The notes beneath the pieces were generated by a model. That model searched no databases. It saw only the letters and a list, made by a program, of their open reading frames with translations, and had not been told where the DNA came from. 38,310 nt of DNA from Candidatus Nealsoniibacteriota bacterium (lineage in GTDB: Bacteria > Patescibacteriota > Minisyncoccia > Minisyncoccales > RBG-13-42-11), in the NCBI GenBank assembly GCA_019923655.1, contig JAHXGL010000004.1:1-38310 (forward strand), written 5' to 3'. A program made the position numbers and the translations under genes. This document shows, in pieces, positions 38,297 to 38,310 of the stretch; within the stretch, counting starts at the first letter, position 1; every line of letters begins with the position of its first letter.

Positions 38297-38310
38297 GGAC
38301 TTTTCCGAAT
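38266..38310 (+). CDS. Start of a second gene sharing the NYN N-terminus, partial at right edge
   Basis: ATG 38266 opens MKEKIKNKKIGTFPN and runs off the window. The first ten residues equal those of the NYN gene, then the sequence differs. Either a tandem paralogue begins here or only the repeat was copied. Confidence 0.35.
   Translation, partial: MKEKIKNKKIGTFPN

Overview
The window reads as the chromosome of an ultra-small Candidate Phyla Radiation (Patescibacteria) bacterium, most likely a parcubacterium. This is an inference from gene content: a trigger factor without its PPIase domain, an S23-type four-helix-bundle protein with a DeoR-like HTH tail, a secreted protein built of tryptophan-rich GWAWS/NIGWISF repeats, a small CxxC ribbon protein, a MurE-like ligase with a short N-terminus, and competence/pilus genes without biosynthetic operons. 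The DNA is AT-rich, the code is standard (TGA is a stop, with several ATGA overlaps), and nearly all genes lie on the minus strand. Plus-strand genes are two tRNAs, rpsT, and the pilB to NYN group at the right end.

Layout. 1-3.4 kb: a partial secreted helix-hairpin-helix/lamin-tail protein, an orphan IS605 right end, an ECF sigma factor, decayed tnpB 3' sequence, and an S23-HTH protein truncated by that remnant. 3.5-3.8 kb: tRNA-Pro and tRNA-Gly. 3.9-9.0 kb: metG, rny and a large secreted repeat protein. 9.2-14 kb: nusA-tig-clpP, two HD-domain paralogues and greA. nusA has a leader terminator between its promoter and start codon. 14.2-17.5 kb: family II pyrophosphatase, a Ca2+/Na+ exchanger and an intact IS605-type tnpB with its right-end RNA. 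17.5-21.8 kb: a zinc-ribbon protein and an overlapping three-gene set related to 2-hydroxyacyl-CoA dehydratase activase, downstream of an MgtE-like channel. 21.9-30.7 kb: an EndoQ-like PHP nuclease, an amino-acid transporter, an EF-like domain protein, a predicted structured RNA, an M50 protease, Nif3, a 43-residue protein, RtcB, a methyltransferase bracketed by inverted repeats, and a nitrilase-family amidase. 30.8-35 kb: MurE-like ligase, rpsT, holA, a stand-alone 5' nuclease and tsaE. 35-38.3 kb: pilB, a second HhH/lamin-tail protein and a NYN nuclease facing a predicted small RNA.

How it fits together. Much of the window is core information processing: transcription elongation (NusA, GreA), RNA decay and repair (RNase Y, RtcB), protein quality control (trigger factor, ClpP), tRNA charging and modification (MetRS, TsaE), and replication and repair (HolA, 5' nuclease, EndoQ). 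pilB and the two HhH/lamin-tail proteins suggest type IV pilus-linked DNA binding or uptake, which is how such scavengers are thought to obtain nucleotides and DNA. The clearest anomalies are non-coding: an orphan omegaRNA-like sequence that could work in trans with the distant TnpB, two promoter-defined RNAs without known identity, attenuator-like leaders, and families of palindromic repeats that have entered coding sequence.

Promoters close to TTGACA-N16/17-TATAAT are easy to see. For tnpB, murE and one HD gene the -10 box is 5-7 bases from the ATG, which suggests leaderless transcripts. All functional calls come from reading sequence and motifs; no search was run.
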